In this document: positions 30,326 through 38,760 of the stretch, in pieces
How the letters are laid out: every line of letters begins with the position of its first letter
Position numbering within the stretch: the stretch's first letter is position 1
Origin: Duganella lactea
Lineage (GTDB): Bacteria > Pseudomonadota > Gammaproteobacteria > Burkholderiales > Burkholderiaceae_D
Assembly: GCF_009857505.1 (NCBI RefSeq)
Contig: NZ_WWCP01000002.1
Span: 349,114 to 413,113, forward strand
Length of the DNA: 64,000 bases
Direction of reading: 5' to 3'
Position numbers and translations under genes: made by a program
Notes under the pieces: generated by a model
The model's database searches: none
What the model saw: the letters and a program-made list of their open reading frames with translations, nothing else
Told to the model about the DNA's origin: nothing

Positions 30326-31597
30326 ATGACCAAAGAAGAGGAATTACAACGTTCAAAACTAATCGCGCTGTCGCTGCTGGCGGCAGCGGCGGCGATGTTC
30401 GTCGCCACCTCGCTGGCGCCGCGCGGCTTCTGGGTCGATGGACTGCGCGCCATCTCGGAGGCGGCGATGGTCGGCGCGCTGGCCGACTGGTTTGCCGTGG
30501 TGGCCTTGTTCCGCAAGGTGCCGATCCCCTTCGTCTCGCGCCATACCGCCATCATCCCCAATAACAAGGAGCGCATCGCCGACAACCTGGCCGGCTTTGT
30601 CGAGGAAAAATTCCTCAAGCCGGAATCGCTGGCCGCCGTGATCCTGAAGACCGATCCATCCACCAACGTGGCGGAATGGCTCAAAGAACCGGCCAACCGC
30701 GACTACCTGGCCAGCCACCTGCTTAAGCTGCTGCCTGAAATCCTGGCCACCGTCGATGACGCGCGCATCCGGCAGCTGTTGCGTGACGCCCTCAACGCCG
30801 CCATCGGCAAGCTTGATCTGTCACGTTCAATGGGCGCCCTGCTCGCCGGCCTGACCAAGGAAGGCCGCCACCAGCAATTGCTGGACGACGGCATGGTCGC
30901 CCTGATCGGCGTGATCAATCGCCCCGCCACACGCGACATGATCGCCGGCCAGATCGCCGCCTGGCTGAAGCGCGAACACGCCACCATGGAGCTGATGTTG
31001 CCGACCGAGTGGATCAGCGAAAGCGGCGCAGGAATGATCGCCAAGGCGCTGCAAAACATCATGGAGGACATCGCCGCCGACCGCGATCACAAGCTGCGCA
31101 TCAAGTTCGACGACATGGTGCGGCGCTTCCTGACGCGGCTGGAATCCGATCCGTCGTTCATCGCCAAAGGCGAAGACTTCAAGCGCTACCTGCGCGACGG
31201 CGACGCCTTCAACAACTACATCCGCGACCTGTGGGGCAGCGTGCGTGACTGGGTCAATGCCGACATCGCGCGCGGCGACTCGCGCCTGCGGGACGCCGTG
31301 ATTCAGGGCGCCAATTGGCTCAGTGAAGAACTGCTGCGCCATCCGGCCATGCGCGCCTCGCTCAACCAGCACCTGGCAGGCATGGCGCGCACGCTGGCGC
31401 CGGCCTTCTCCAGCTTCCTCACGCGCCACATCAGCGACACGGTCAAGGCCTGGGACAACCAGGACATGTCGCGCCAGATCGAACTCAATATCGGCAAGGA
31501 CCTGCAATTCATCCGCGTCAATGGCACGCTGGTCGGCGGCATGGTCGGATTGCTGCTGTTTTTGTCCGCGCGGCTCATGGAGTGGGCAGCACGCTGA
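30326..31597 (+). CDS. DUF445 family membrane protein
   Basis: The 423-residue protein has an N-terminal membrane segment (LIALSLLAAAAAMFVATSLA), the family's conserved start GLRAISEAAMVGALADWFAVVALFR with PHTAIIPNNKERIADNL-like sequence, a long helical middle and a C-terminal membrane helix (VGGMVGLLLFLSARLMEW). DUF445 (YjiN-type) has no established function. It lies 51 bases after the response regulator and could share its transcript; it is convergent with urtE. Confidence 0.85.
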   Translation: MTKEEELQRSKLIALSLLAAAAAMFVATSLAPRGFWVDGLRAISEAAMVGALADWFAVVALFRKVPIPFVSRHTAIIPNNKERIADNLAGFVEEKFLKPESLAAVILKTDPSTNVAEWLKEPANRDYLASHLLKLLPEILATVDDARIRQLLRDALNAAIGKLDLSRSMGALLAGLTKEGRHQQLLDDGMVALIGVINRPATRDMIAGQIAAWLKREHATMELMLPTEWISESGAGMIAKALQNIMEDIAADRDHKLRIKFDDMVRRFLTRLESDPSFIAKGEDFKRYLRDGDAFNNYIRDLWGSVRDWVNADIARGDSRLRDAVIQGANWLSEELLRHPAMRASLNQHLAGMARTLAPAFSSFLTRHISDTVKAWDNQDMSRQIELNIGKDLQFIRVNGTLVGGMVGLLLFLSARLMEWAAR

Positions 31598-31639
31598 CCA
31601 CGTGCAAGGCCGGCATCATCGTCAGTACCGCGCGCGCGG

Positions 31640-32338
31640 TCAAACCGCCAGGTGGCGCTTGACCTCGGGATCGTTCATCGCCGCCTGCGCACCGGACGCC
31701 ACCACCTCGCCGCGCGACAGCACCATGAACTGATCCGCCAACTCATGCGCAAAGTCGAAGTACTGCTCGCATAACAGGATCGCCATATCGCCGCGCTGGC
31801 GCAGCAGCCGGATCACATTGCCGATATCCTTGATGATGGATGGCTGTATGCCCTCCGTCGGCTCATCAAGAATAATCAGCTTCGGCTCCGCCAGCAAGGC
31901 CCGTGCGATCGCCAGTTGCTGCTGCTGGCCGCCGGACAGGTCGCCGCCACGCCGGTGCAGCATTTCCTTCAGCACCGGGAATAGTTCATACACCTCGCTC
32001 TTGATGGCGTGCGCCTTCTTGCCGCGATGCGTGGCAAGGCCCATCAGCAGATTCTCTTCCACCGTCAACCGGGCGAAAATCTCGCGCCCTTGCGGCACGT
32101 AGGCGATACCGGCGCGCGCGCGCTGGTGCGGCGCCAGCTTCGTGATATCGCGCCCCTCCAGCCGCACGCTGCCCGCCGATACCGGCAACACACCCATCAG
32201 GCACTTGAGCAGCGTGGTCTTGCCCACGCCGTTGCGGCCCAGCAGCGCCATGCACTTGCCCTTCTCCAGTTCCAGCGACACGCCACGCAAGGTATGCGAG
32301 GAACCGTAGTACTGATTGATTTTTTCCACTTGCAGCAT
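31640..32338 (-). CDS. urtE: Urea ABC transporter ATP-binding subunit UrtE
   Basis: One of the two ATPases of the high-affinity urea importer. The 232-residue protein (LivF-like) has Walker A GRNGVGKTT, signature LSGGQQQQLAIARAL, Walker B LIILDEPTEGIQPSII and LLCEQYFDFA. The TEGIQPSII segment is typical of UrtE. It is the last gene of the porin-urtABCDE operon, four bases after urtD. Confidence 0.93.
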   Translation of the reverse strand: MLQVEKINQYYGSSHTLRGVSLELEKGKCMALLGRNGVGKTTLLKCLMGVLPVSAGSVRLEGRDITKLAPHQRARAGIAYVPQGREIFARLTVEENLLMGLATHRGKKAHAIKSEVYELFPVLKEMLHRRGGDLSGGQQQQLAIARALLAEPKLIILDEPTEGIQPSIIKDIGNVIRLLRQRGDMAILLCEQYFDFAHELADQFMVLSRGEVVASGAQAAMNDPEVKRHLAV

Positions 32339-32342
32339 AGCG

Positions 32343-33137
32343 TCAGCGTCCCAGATAAACTTCGATCACCCGTTCGTCGGCCTGCACATCGGCCATCAGG
32401 CCCTGTGCCAGCACCGAGCCCTCGTGCAGCACCGTCACCGTGCCTTGCTGCGCGATCTCGGTGACGAACGCCATATCGTGTTCCACCACCATGATCGAAT
32501 GCTTGCCGCGCAACTCGTTCAGCAGTTCCGCCGTGCGCGCCGTCTCGGCGTCCGACATGCCGGCCACCGGCTCATCGAGCAGGATCAGTTGCGGCTCCTG
32601 CATCAGCAGCATGCCGATCTCCAGCCACTGCTTCTGCCCATGCGACAGCAGGCCGGCCAGACGCTGCTCGCTGCCGTTCAGGCGTATCAGTTGCAGAATC
32701 TCTTCGATCTTGCCGCGCTGCTCGGACGACAGCCGCGAGAACAGCGTCGGCCGCACGCGCTTGTCCATCTTCATCGCCAGCTCCAGGTTTTCAAACACCG
32801 TGTGCTGCTCGAACACCGTTGGACGCTGAAACTTGCGACCGATACCCGCATGCGCGATTTCATGCTCGCTCATGCGGCTCAGGTCCATGGTCTGGCCGAA
32901 GAACGCCGTGCCGGAGGTCGGCCGCGTCTTGCCGGTGATGACGTCCATCATGGTGGTCTTGCCGGCGCCATTCGGGCCGATAATGCAGCGCAGCTCACCG
33001 ACCGAAATATCCAGGCTCAGTTTATTCAGCGCGCGGAAGCCATCGAAGACAACGCTGATCTCTTCCAGGTAGAGAATCGCACCGTGCGTCGTATCCAGTC
33101 CGTCCAGCGCAATGCGTCCATCGTTCATTGCACTCAT
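32343..33137 (-). CDS. urtD: Urea ABC transporter ATP-binding subunit UrtD
   Basis: The second, LivG-like ATPase of the urea importer. Residues include VVFDGFRALNKLSLDI, Walker A GPNGAGKTTMMDVITGKTRP, signature LSHGQKQWLEIGMLL and Walker B LILLDEPVAGMSDAET; the SHGQKQWLEIGM form is typical of UrtD. I start it at 33137 (264 residues) because AAGGAG lies at good spacing; the ATG overlaps the urtC stop by four bases. An upstream in-frame extension has no support. Confidence 0.94.
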   Translation of the reverse strand: MSAMNDGRIALDGLDTTHGAILYLEEISVVFDGFRALNKLSLDISVGELRCIIGPNGAGKTTMMDVITGKTRPTSGTAFFGQTMDLSRMSEHEIAHAGIGRKFQRPTVFEQHTVFENLELAMKMDKRVRPTLFSRLSSEQRGKIEEILQLIRLNGSEQRLAGLLSHGQKQWLEIGMLLMQEPQLILLDEPVAGMSDAETARTAELLNELRGKHSIMVVEHDMAFVTEIAQQGTVTVLHEGSVLAQGLMADVQADERVIEVYLGR

Positions 33138-34207
33138 GCCTGCTCCTTGCGTACCAGACCAGCGATGCCGCGCGGCAGATAGCGCGTCACCAGAATAAAG
33201 ATCAGACCGAGGGCGAACAGCCACAGGTCCGGGAAGGCTCCGGTGAACCAGCTTTTCAGGCCATTGACCGAGAACGCACCGATGATGGGCCCCAGCAGCG
33301 TACCGCGTCCGCCAACAGCCGCCCAGATCACCATTTCAATCGAATTGGCCGGTGACATTTCGGACGGATTGATGATGCCCACCTGCGGCACATACAGGGC
33401 GCCGGCGATCCCGCACAGCACCGCCGACAAGGTCCACACAAAAAGCTTGAACCACAGCGGGTTGTAGCCGATGAACATCAGGCGCGATTCGGCATCGCGC
33501 ACCGCCTGTAGCACGCGTCCCAGCTTGGACTTGACGATCCAGCGACACAGCAGCAGCGCGCCGACCAGCACCGCCAGCGTCACGAGATACAGCGTGGCCT
33601 TGGTGCCGGGCGCATTGATCGGGAAGCCGAGGATGCGCTTGAAGTCCGTAAAACCGTTGTTGCCACCAAAGCCGGTGTTATTGCGGAAGAACAGTAGCAT
33701 GAAGGCATAGGTCATGGCCTGGGTGATGATCGAGAAGTAGACACCCTTGATGCGCGAGCGGAAGGCGAAGAAGCCAAACAGAAAGGCCAGCACGCCCGGC
33801 ACCAGCACCACCAGCGCCAGCGCCACCCAGAAACTGTCGGTACCGCTCCAGTACCACGGATAGGTTTTCCAGTCGAGGAACACCATGAAGTCCGGCAGGT
33901 CGCTCTGATACACCCCTTCACGGCCGATGGCGCGCATCAGGTACATGCCGTGCGCGTAGGCGCCCAGCGCGAAGAACACGCCGTGGCCCAGCGACAGAAT
34001 GCCGGCATAGCCCCACACCATGTCCAGCGCCAGCGCGGCCAGCGCGTAGCACATGAATTTGCCGACCAGGCTGACCATGTAGCTCGGCACATGCAGCGGA
34101 TGGCCGTCCGCAAAGATAAGATTCAGCAGCGGCAGCACCGCCAGTACCAGCGTGCACGCGGCAATGCCGCTCCACGCCCGGCGCGAAAACAAGGATGGAT
34201 GGTTCAT
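33134..34207 (-). CDS. urtC: Urea ABC transporter permease UrtC
   Basis: A LivM-type membrane subunit of the urea importer, 357 residues with about ten hydrophobic helices. Family segments include LDMVWGYAGILSLGHGVFFALG, FLDWKTYPWYW, NNTGFGGNNGFTDFK, and GRGTLLGPIIGAFSVNGLKSWFT. The FGGNNGFTDFK motif is typical of UrtC. It overlaps urtB by four bases. Confidence 0.95.
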   Translation of the reverse strand: MNHPSLFSRRAWSGIAACTLVLAVLPLLNLIFADGHPLHVPSYMVSLVGKFMCYALAALALDMVWGYAGILSLGHGVFFALGAYAHGMYLMRAIGREGVYQSDLPDFMVFLDWKTYPWYWSGTDSFWVALALVVLVPGVLAFLFGFFAFRSRIKGVYFSIITQAMTYAFMLLFFRNNTGFGGNNGFTDFKRILGFPINAPGTKATLYLVTLAVLVGALLLCRWIVKSKLGRVLQAVRDAESRLMFIGYNPLWFKLFVWTLSAVLCGIAGALYVPQVGIINPSEMSPANSIEMVIWAAVGGRGTLLGPIIGAFSVNGLKSWFTGAFPDLWLFALGLIFILVTRYLPRGIAGLVRKEQA

Positions 34208-35775
34208 TCAGCGCTCCTGCCTTTCATGGCGAACAGCCCTTGCGGACGCTTCTGGATAAAGATGATGATGAAGACAAGGATGGCGATCTTGGCTAGCACC
34301 GCGCCGGCCACCGGCTCCAGGAATTTGTTCGCTTCGCCGAGTCCCAGCGCGGCGATCACGGTGCCGGCCAGCTGGCCCACACCGCCCAGCACCACCACCA
34401 TGAACGAATCGACGATGTAGCTTTGCCCCAGATCCGGCCCCACATTCCCCAACTGAGACAACGCCACGCCACCCAGCCCCGCGATGCCGGAGCCCAGGCC
34501 GAAGGTCATCATGTCGATCCTGGCGGTCGATACGCCGACGCAGCCAGCCATGCGGCGGTTCTGCATCACGGCGCGGACGAACAGGCCGAGACGCGTTTTA
34601 TTAAGGATCAGCCACACGCCCACCACCACCAGCGCGGCAAAGACGATGATGGCGATGCGGTTGTACGCCAGCACCAGCGAGCCAAGCACGGTAACGCCGC
34701 CGGACATCCATGCCGGGTTGGCTACTTCAACGTTCTGTGCGCCGAAGATGGTCCGCACGGTCTGCATCAGTATCAGGCTGATGCCCCAGGTGGCCAGCAG
34801 CGTTTCCAGCGGACGACCGTAGAGCCAGCGGATCACGGTGCGCTCCAGCGCAACGCCCACCAGCGCGGTGACGATAAAGGCGGCCGGCAGCGCGGCAGCC
34901 AGATACCAGTCCAGCGCGTCCGGCATCCAGCGGCGGAAGGCCAGCTGGCATAAATACGTGGTGTAGGCGCCGATCATCAGCAGCTCGCCGTGCGCCATGT
35001 TGATGATGCCCATGAGGCCAAAGGTGATGGCCAGGCCCAGCGCCGCCAGCAGCAGCACGCTGCCCAGCGAGATGCCGTAAAAGAGGTTGCCGATAAATTC
35101 GGTGCGCGCCAGGCGGCTGTCCAGTGCTTGCAGCGTTTTCGTCGCGGCGATGCGGACCGACTGGTCCGGGTCTTCCGCCTGCATGGTTTGCAACGTGGGA
35201 CGCAGATTGGCGTTGCTGCTGTCCACCAGCACCTCGACGGCGGCGCGGCGTTGCGCGGCTTGCGGCGCATGCAGGTTGGCGGTGGCTGCGACCAGACGCA
35301 GCATGCCGCGAATCTCGGCGTCGGTCTCCTTGCCCAGTGCCTTTTCAATCAACGGCGCTTGCGCCAGCGTGGCGCTCTTTTGCAATTCGGTGACGGCGGC
35401 CAGACGCTGCGCGCGGTCCGGCGAGAACATCTTCAGCGCCGACATGGCGTCATCGATGGCGCCGCGCAGGCGGTTGTTGATCATCACGCCATCCAGCCCT
35501 TCGGGCATGGCGCCTGCGACGCCGGTGGCGGCGTCAATGGCCTGGTCGTCGGCCACGATGTACAGCTTGCCCTCGGGCGTGGCATAAACATCGCCTTGCT
35601 GTAGCGCGGTCAGAAAACGCGTGGCTTCGTCGTTGGCCAGTGCGCCAATTTTTCCGATGGCGTCAACGCGCGCGTCCGGATCATCGCCGGCCAACGGCGC
35701 CAGCACGGCGGGATCGATCGCCGCGCGCGCGACGCACGCGAACAGCAGGCATGCAAGGAACAGGAGTTTTTTCAA
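34204..35775 (-). CDS. urtB: Urea ABC transporter permease UrtB
   Basis: A LivH-type permease of the urea importer. The 523-residue protein is long for a permease because, as in other UrtB proteins, a signal peptide (LLFLACLLFACVARA) and a roughly 200-residue helical repeat-like extension precede the membrane part, which starts at LFYGISLGSVLLLAALGLAITF. Also visible are MGIINMAHGELLMIGAYTTY, VEVANPAWMSGG and MAGCVGVSTARIDMMTFGLGSGIAG. The spacer to urtA contains a repeat arm. Confidence 0.95.
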   Translation of the reverse strand: MKKLLFLACLLFACVARAAIDPAVLAPLAGDDPDARVDAIGKIGALANDEATRFLTALQQGDVYATPEGKLYIVADDQAIDAATGVAGAMPEGLDGVMINNRLRGAIDDAMSALKMFSPDRAQRLAAVTELQKSATLAQAPLIEKALGKETDAEIRGMLRLVAATANLHAPQAAQRRAAVEVLVDSSNANLRPTLQTMQAEDPDQSVRIAATKTLQALDSRLARTEFIGNLFYGISLGSVLLLAALGLAITFGLMGIINMAHGELLMIGAYTTYLCQLAFRRWMPDALDWYLAAALPAAFIVTALVGVALERTVIRWLYGRPLETLLATWGISLILMQTVRTIFGAQNVEVANPAWMSGGVTVLGSLVLAYNRIAIIVFAALVVVGVWLILNKTRLGLFVRAVMQNRRMAGCVGVSTARIDMMTFGLGSGIAGLGGVALSQLGNVGPDLGQSYIVDSFMVVVLGGVGQLAGTVIAALGLGEANKFLEPVAGAVLAKIAILVFIIIFIQKRPQGLFAMKGRSAE

Positions 35776-35820
35776 GATACGGATTCCTTATGTGATACGT
35801 AAGCGCCATGCCCGGCATGG

Positions 35821-35844
35821 GCTCCCGCGTGCGCGGGAATCCAT
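35821..35844. repeat. Single REP-like arm in the urtA-urtB spacer
   Basis: The sequence CTCCCGCGTGCGCGGGAAT followed by CCAT resembles one arm of the repeat at 17186-17265 with a few changes, and can itself fold into a small hairpin. In this position it may stabilise the urtA message or lower expression of the membrane genes relative to the binding protein. Confidence 0.6.
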
Positions 35845-35860
35845 ACCGACGCGGAGCCGC

Positions 35861-37117
35861 TTAAAGCTTCTGCTTACCTTCATTGCCCGGAATATAAGGG
35901 CTCCAAGGATTCGCACGCACCGGACCAGGCGTTTTCCACACCACGTTAAACTGGCCATCCGGACGAATCTCGCCAATGAACACCGGCTTATGCAAATGAT
36001 GATTGGTCGCATCCATGGTCAGCGTATAACCCGATGGCGCCTTGAAGGTTTGCCCTGCCATCGCCGCGATCACCTTGTTGGTGTCGGTCGACTTGGCCTT
36101 CTCCACCGCCTGCGCCCACATGTGGATGCCCACGTAAGTCGCTTCCATCGGATCGTTGGTCACCACCGTCGCTGCATTCGGCAGCTTCTTGGCGACCGCA
36201 TAGGCCTTCCACTTCTTGATGAAATCCGCGTTCACAGGATTTTTAATCGATTCGAAGTAGTTCCACGCCGCCAGGTGGCCGACCAGCGGCTTGGCATCGA
36301 CGCCGCGCAACTCTTCCTCGCCGACCGAGAACGCCACCACCGGCACGTCGGTCGCCTTCAGACCGGCGTTGCCAAGTTCTTTATAGAACGGCACGTTCGA
36401 ATCGCCGTTGATGGTCGAGATCACCGCCGTCTTGCCGCCGGCCGCAAACTTCTTGATGTTGGCCACGATGGTTTGGTAATCAGAATGGCCGAACGGGGTG
36501 TACACCTCCTCGATATCGCTGTCCTTCACGCCTTTGCTCTTCAGGAAAGCGCGCAGGATCTTGTTGGTGGTGCGCGGATAAACGTAGTCGGTCCCCAGCA
36601 GCACGAAGCGCTTGGCACCGCCGCCGTCCTTGCTCATCAGGTATTCGACGGCGGGAATCGCCTGCTGGTTAGGCGCGGCGCCGGTGTAGAACACATTCTT
36701 CTCCAGTTCCTCGCCCTCGTACTGCACTGGATAGAACAGCAGCGAATTGAGCTCCTTGAACACCGGCAGTACCGATTTGCGCGACACCGAGGTCCAGCAG
36801 CCGAATACCACGGCCACCTTGTCCTGTGCGATCAGGCCGCGCGCCTTTTCCGCGAACAGCGGCCAGTTGGAGGCAGGGTCCACCACCACGGGTTCCAGCT
36901 TCTTGCCCATCACGCCACCGTTGGCGTTGATTTCATCGATGGTCATCAGGGCCACGTCTTTCAGCGACGTTTCCGAGATCGCCATGGTGCCGGACAGCGA
37001 ATGCAGGATACCGACCTTGATGGTGTCCGCGGCGTAGGCCTGCGTGCCGGCGACCAGCAACGCGGTGGCGGCGGCGATGCGGCTCAGGGTGCCGATAAAG
37101 TGACGACGATTTTGCAT
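35861..37117 (-). CDS. urtA: Urea ABC transporter substrate-binding protein UrtA
   Basis: The periplasmic urea-binding protein, 418 residues. An N-terminal signal peptide ends near QAYA/AD; it contains RRHFIG, so export by the Tat route is possible. Family segments are KVGILHSLSGTMAISETSLKD-like, INANGGVMGKKLEPVVVDPA, FGCWTSVSRKSVLPVF, LFYPVQYEGEE, YTGAAPNQQ and the C-terminal HHLHKPVFIGEI. The YPVQYEGEE and TGAAPNQQ segments separate UrtA from amino-acid binding proteins. It lies 22 bases after the porin stop. Confidence 0.96.
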   Translation of the reverse strand: MQNRRHFIGTLSRIAAATALLVAGTQAYAADTIKVGILHSLSGTMAISETSLKDVALMTIDEINANGGVMGKKLEPVVVDPASNWPLFAEKARGLIAQDKVAVVFGCWTSVSRKSVLPVFKELNSLLFYPVQYEGEELEKNVFYTGAAPNQQAIPAVEYLMSKDGGGAKRFVLLGTDYVYPRTTNKILRAFLKSKGVKDSDIEEVYTPFGHSDYQTIVANIKKFAAGGKTAVISTINGDSNVPFYKELGNAGLKATDVPVVAFSVGEEELRGVDAKPLVGHLAAWNYFESIKNPVNADFIKKWKAYAVAKKLPNAATVVTNDPMEATYVGIHMWAQAVEKAKSTDTNKVIAAMAGQTFKAPSGYTLTMDATNHHLHKPVFIGEIRPDGQFNVVWKTPGPVRANPWSPYIPGNEGKQKL

Positions 37118-37139
37118 GGGTTAGCTCCGTGGTGGTTGA

Positions 37140-38252
37140 TCAGTATTGAAGTTGCAGCGCGATCTGGAACTTGTCCTGGTCTGCGGCGCTGGTGATTTTG
37201 GTTTTCGAATAGACGGCGCTGATCTGCGCGTTGTAGCCGTCGATGATGTAGTTGGCGCCGACATCGAACTGCTTGGTGTCGATGTTGGTGTCGGCGGCGA
37301 ACTTCTGCCAGCGAACGAACGGCTGGAACTTGCCCCATCCTGCCTTCTGCTCGAAGATGTAGGAAGCGCCGGCGGAGTATGCCTTGCCCTGCTCGGACTT
37401 GATGATGTCGTCGGTGTCGTACTTGTACCAGGCGGCTTCGATGGCGAAGGCGCCTGCGCCCTTGATGCGCTTCTCCAGCAGGAAGTCGACGTTGTACGAG
37501 TTGTAGTCGCCGACCTTGCCGAGCGTGAGGATGCCGTCCTTCTGCGAGCGCCCGGCCACGCCGATGGCAAGGATATCCGCGCCGCCGAGGTAATTGCCGG
37601 TGCCGTAGTAGCCCGGCTCCGCATCCCAGAAATCGTACTGCACGCGGCCAGCGTACATCAGCTTATCGTCGGCCTTGATGCCGGCGGCGTTGGCCGCGCT
37701 CTGCGTCAGCGAGCCGATGCCGAAGGTGTGGCCTTCGAACGCGCCAAACGAGTATCCCAAACGCCCGCCATCGCCCGCATTGCCCCAGACGACCACGCCG
37801 TCATCGCGGCCACGGAAGATACCGCCGTTGTAACCGTAGCGCGAGGCCACGCCGGCCCAGTAACCGCCGCCCATCGAGTAGTATGGACCGGCCATGTTGG
37901 CGCGGTCAGAAGGCGACAGCAGGCGGCCGGCCCAGATATTGAGCTCCGGCGAGATGGCGAACTGCCCCGCCGCGTCCAGCACGCGGATCTTGTCGCCATC
38001 CCACTCGGTGTTGAACATGCCCTTGATGTTCTTGTTCAGCGAAGCGCCGAAGAACAGACGGCCGCTGTCCAGGTTAAAGTCGCTGGAGCGGCCGCCGTCC
38101 GGCGCGCCGTTTTCGGCGCTGGTGTAGCTCTCGCGCAGGCCGAAGCCCACCGTGACCGACTTGTCGTCGCCCATATTGACCGTCGCCCCGGCCCACGCAT
38201 TGCCCATCGCCGCAGCGACCGCCGTCGCCAACAGCACCTTGCTCAACCCCAT
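37140..38252 (-). CDS. Outer membrane porin, first gene of the urea uptake operon
   Basis: The 370-residue protein has a signal peptide (LSKVLLATAVAAAMGNAWA) and alternating aromatic/polar strands ending in the terminal FQIALQLQY, typical of an outer-membrane barrel. It differs from the common Gram-negative porins of Burkholderiales in sequence details such as GRLFFGASLNKNIKG. The ATG at 38252 follows GGGGAG at good spacing. Being directly upstream of urtA on the same strand (22-base gap), it probably lets urea or short amides cross the outer membrane; substrate is inferred from context. Confidence 0.85.
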   Translation of the reverse strand: MGLSKVLLATAVAAAMGNAWAGATVNMGDDKSVTVGFGLRESYTSAENGAPDGGRSSDFNLDSGRLFFGASLNKNIKGMFNTEWDGDKIRVLDAAGQFAISPELNIWAGRLLSPSDRANMAGPYYSMGGGYWAGVASRYGYNGGIFRGRDDGVVVWGNAGDGGRLGYSFGAFEGHTFGIGSLTQSAANAAGIKADDKLMYAGRVQYDFWDAEPGYYGTGNYLGGADILAIGVAGRSQKDGILTLGKVGDYNSYNVDFLLEKRIKGAGAFAIEAAWYKYDTDDIIKSEQGKAYSAGASYIFEQKAGWGKFQPFVRWQKFAADTNIDTKQFDVGANYIIDGYNAQISAVYSKTKITSAADQDKFQIALQLQY

Positions 38253-38313
38253 CTTGTTCTCCCCGTCTGGTTTTGGATGAGACAAGATTAACCAGCCGAC
38301 AACCTCCGAGGAA

Positions 38314-38329
38314 TACGTTAGATGACGTA
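38314..38329. promoter_or_regulatory. TACGT-N6-ACGTA palindrome upstream of porin-urt operon
   Basis: Perfect 5-base arms flank TAGATG. A weak -10 (GTTAAT on the minus strand, 38292-38287) would put the transcription start near 38280 and the palindrome centre near -42, the usual place for a class II activator. The LuxR-type regulator at 29372-30274 is the obvious candidate, by context only. Confidence 0.45.
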
Positions 38330-38454
38330 GTAGCGCCGCCGCGACAAGCGCGGTCGGTCAGCGCTTGCGCAATTCAGCCAGTGCGCGGTGCAGTTCCTCT
38401 GCCCTGGGCGTGCAGCCGTGGCACAATATCGGCTTGTTTTTCAGGAAGACGATC

Positions 38455-38682
38455 ATGACCATATTTGCCGCACCCGTTTTCGACGCCACCGTGATCTACG
38501 ATGGCCATGAGCTATTCAAGGGCCAGGGGGCCGCCAAGGGCTGGGCCGAGAAGCTCGCCAAAGAACTGGAATGCGAGATCGGCGTCGAAAAGATCGGCAC
38601 CGGCTGGGTGCTGACCGGCACCGTGGACGGCGCAGCGTGCAAATGGAGCATCGTCGGCCAGCGCCTGAAGCGCATGGGCTGA
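38455..38682 (+). CDS. Small conserved-looking hypothetical protein (75 aa)
   Basis: The 75-residue product begins MTIFAAPVFDATVIYDGHEL and has a good alpha/beta pattern with no membrane segment or signal peptide. CAGGAAGA upstream is an acceptable ribosome site for the ATG at 38455; the longer in-frame extension lacks one. It is divergent from the porin gene and precedes topoisomerase IB by 78 bases. I do not recognise the family. Codon use looks like its neighbours, so it is probably real. Confidence 0.6.
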   Translation: MTIFAAPVFDATVIYDGHELFKGQGAAKGWAEKLAKELECEIGVEKIGTGWVLTGTVDGAACKWSIVGQRLKRMG

Positions 38683-38760
38683 CCAATTCGTGCGCTGGCG
38701 CACATCATGGTCCTGACGGGCCGGGTACGATTTGCCGTACTCAGCCCACCAAGGATAACG

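Noticed and set aside
38286..38454. Sigma-54 promoter upstream of the porin gene
   Set aside because: A TGGC-TTGC pair exists on the minus strand but with seven instead of ten bases between the GG and GC elements.
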